Positions 5,740 through 5,777 of a DNA stretch of 5,777 bases are shown piece after piece. A program made the position numbers and the translations under genes. Source of the DNA: Spirochaetia bacterium (GTDB lineage Bacteria; Spirochaetota; Spirochaetia; DTKZ01); the NCBI GenBank assembly GCA_031270615.1, contig JAISXE010000240.1:1-5777 (forward strand), written 5' to 3'. Every line of letters begins with the position of its first letter. Positions within the stretch are counted from its first letter, which is position 1. The notes under the pieces were generated by a model, which saw only the letters and a list, made by a program, of their open reading frames with translations, did not search any database and had not been told where the DNA came from.

Positions 5740-5771
5740 TTGACACTTTGGAATATTTTGCGCCTCAATAT
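5740..5771 (+). promoter_or_regulatory. Possible promoter near the right edge
   Basis: A perfect -35 hexamer TTGACA occupies 5740-5745 in an AT-rich stretch. The only -10 candidates are poor: TCAATA (5765-5770) or CAATAT (5766-5771), with 19-20 base spacing. If real, it would drive a gene beyond the window. The evidence is weak. Confidence 0.25.
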
Positions 5772-5777
5772 CACGTT

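Larger units (their letters stand above)
5261..5777. other. Non-coding region right of the CRISPR array
   Basis: I find no supportable gene in these roughly 500 bases. An 86-codon plus-strand frame (5236-5496) and a 111-codon minus-strand frame (5214-5549) both run into the third CRISPR repeat. Neither has a ribosome binding site, and their composition (Arg/Pro/Ser-rich, or Lys/Arg-rich) looks like translated structured DNA. Base composition shifts: 5261-5460 is GC-rich with several short palindromes, while 5480-5777 is more AT-rich. A 10-base direct repeat GGAAATCGCG occurs at 5345-5354 and 5390-5399, and a 9-base one, TCAGGCAAG, at 5446-5454 and 5561-5569. The stretch also holds a G8 tract at 5574-5581. 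Confidence 0.55.

Overview
The window reads as ordinary bacterial chromosome with one unusual right-hand end. The left two thirds form a tightly packed, same-strand gene block: a thymidine phosphorylase (deoA-like), the single-strand-specific exonuclease RecJ, and a secreted M23-family metallopeptidase. Each gene overlaps the next by the four bases ATGA, so the three are very probably co-transcribed and translationally coupled. The organism cannot be fixed from the sequence alone. The G-rich, fairly high-GC coding strand, the poly-G tracts and the small palindromes between genes would fit a gut or termite-type Treponema or related spirochaete, but that is a low-to-moderate confidence inference.

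Layout: bases 1-125 hold the 3' end of a DUF433 (VapB-like antitoxin family) gene. Bases 126-463 are non-coding and rich in inverted repeats: one imperfect long inverted repeat starts on the stop codon of the DUF433 gene, and two compact hairpins follow. Bases 464-1780 encode thymidine phosphorylase, 1777-3888 RecJ and 3885-4904 the M23 peptidase. The three products do not share a pathway (nucleoside salvage, DNA repair, cell-wall remodelling), so this looks like a housekeeping operon of convenience.

Just 27 bases after the peptidase stop, a 49-codon reading frame begins that looks like the N-terminus of a Cas6 pre-crRNA endoribonuclease. It is cut off exactly where the first repeat of a tiny CRISPR array begins; its last codons and stop are repeat sequence. 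The array has two identical 37-base repeats, a third decayed repeat, and spacers of 34 and 45 bases. It has no leader and no other cas gene in view, so it appears to be the scar of a deleted CRISPR-Cas locus. From 5261 to the end I find no convincing gene, only hairpins, a G8 tract and a possible promoter near the right edge.

The points most worth a second look are the cas6/CRISPR fusion scar and an extra segment of roughly 120-150 residues inside RecJ, between phosphoesterase motifs III and IV. That segment faintly resembles a catalytically dead DnaQ-type (DEDD) exonuclease domain. I do not see a complete undescribed system in this window.
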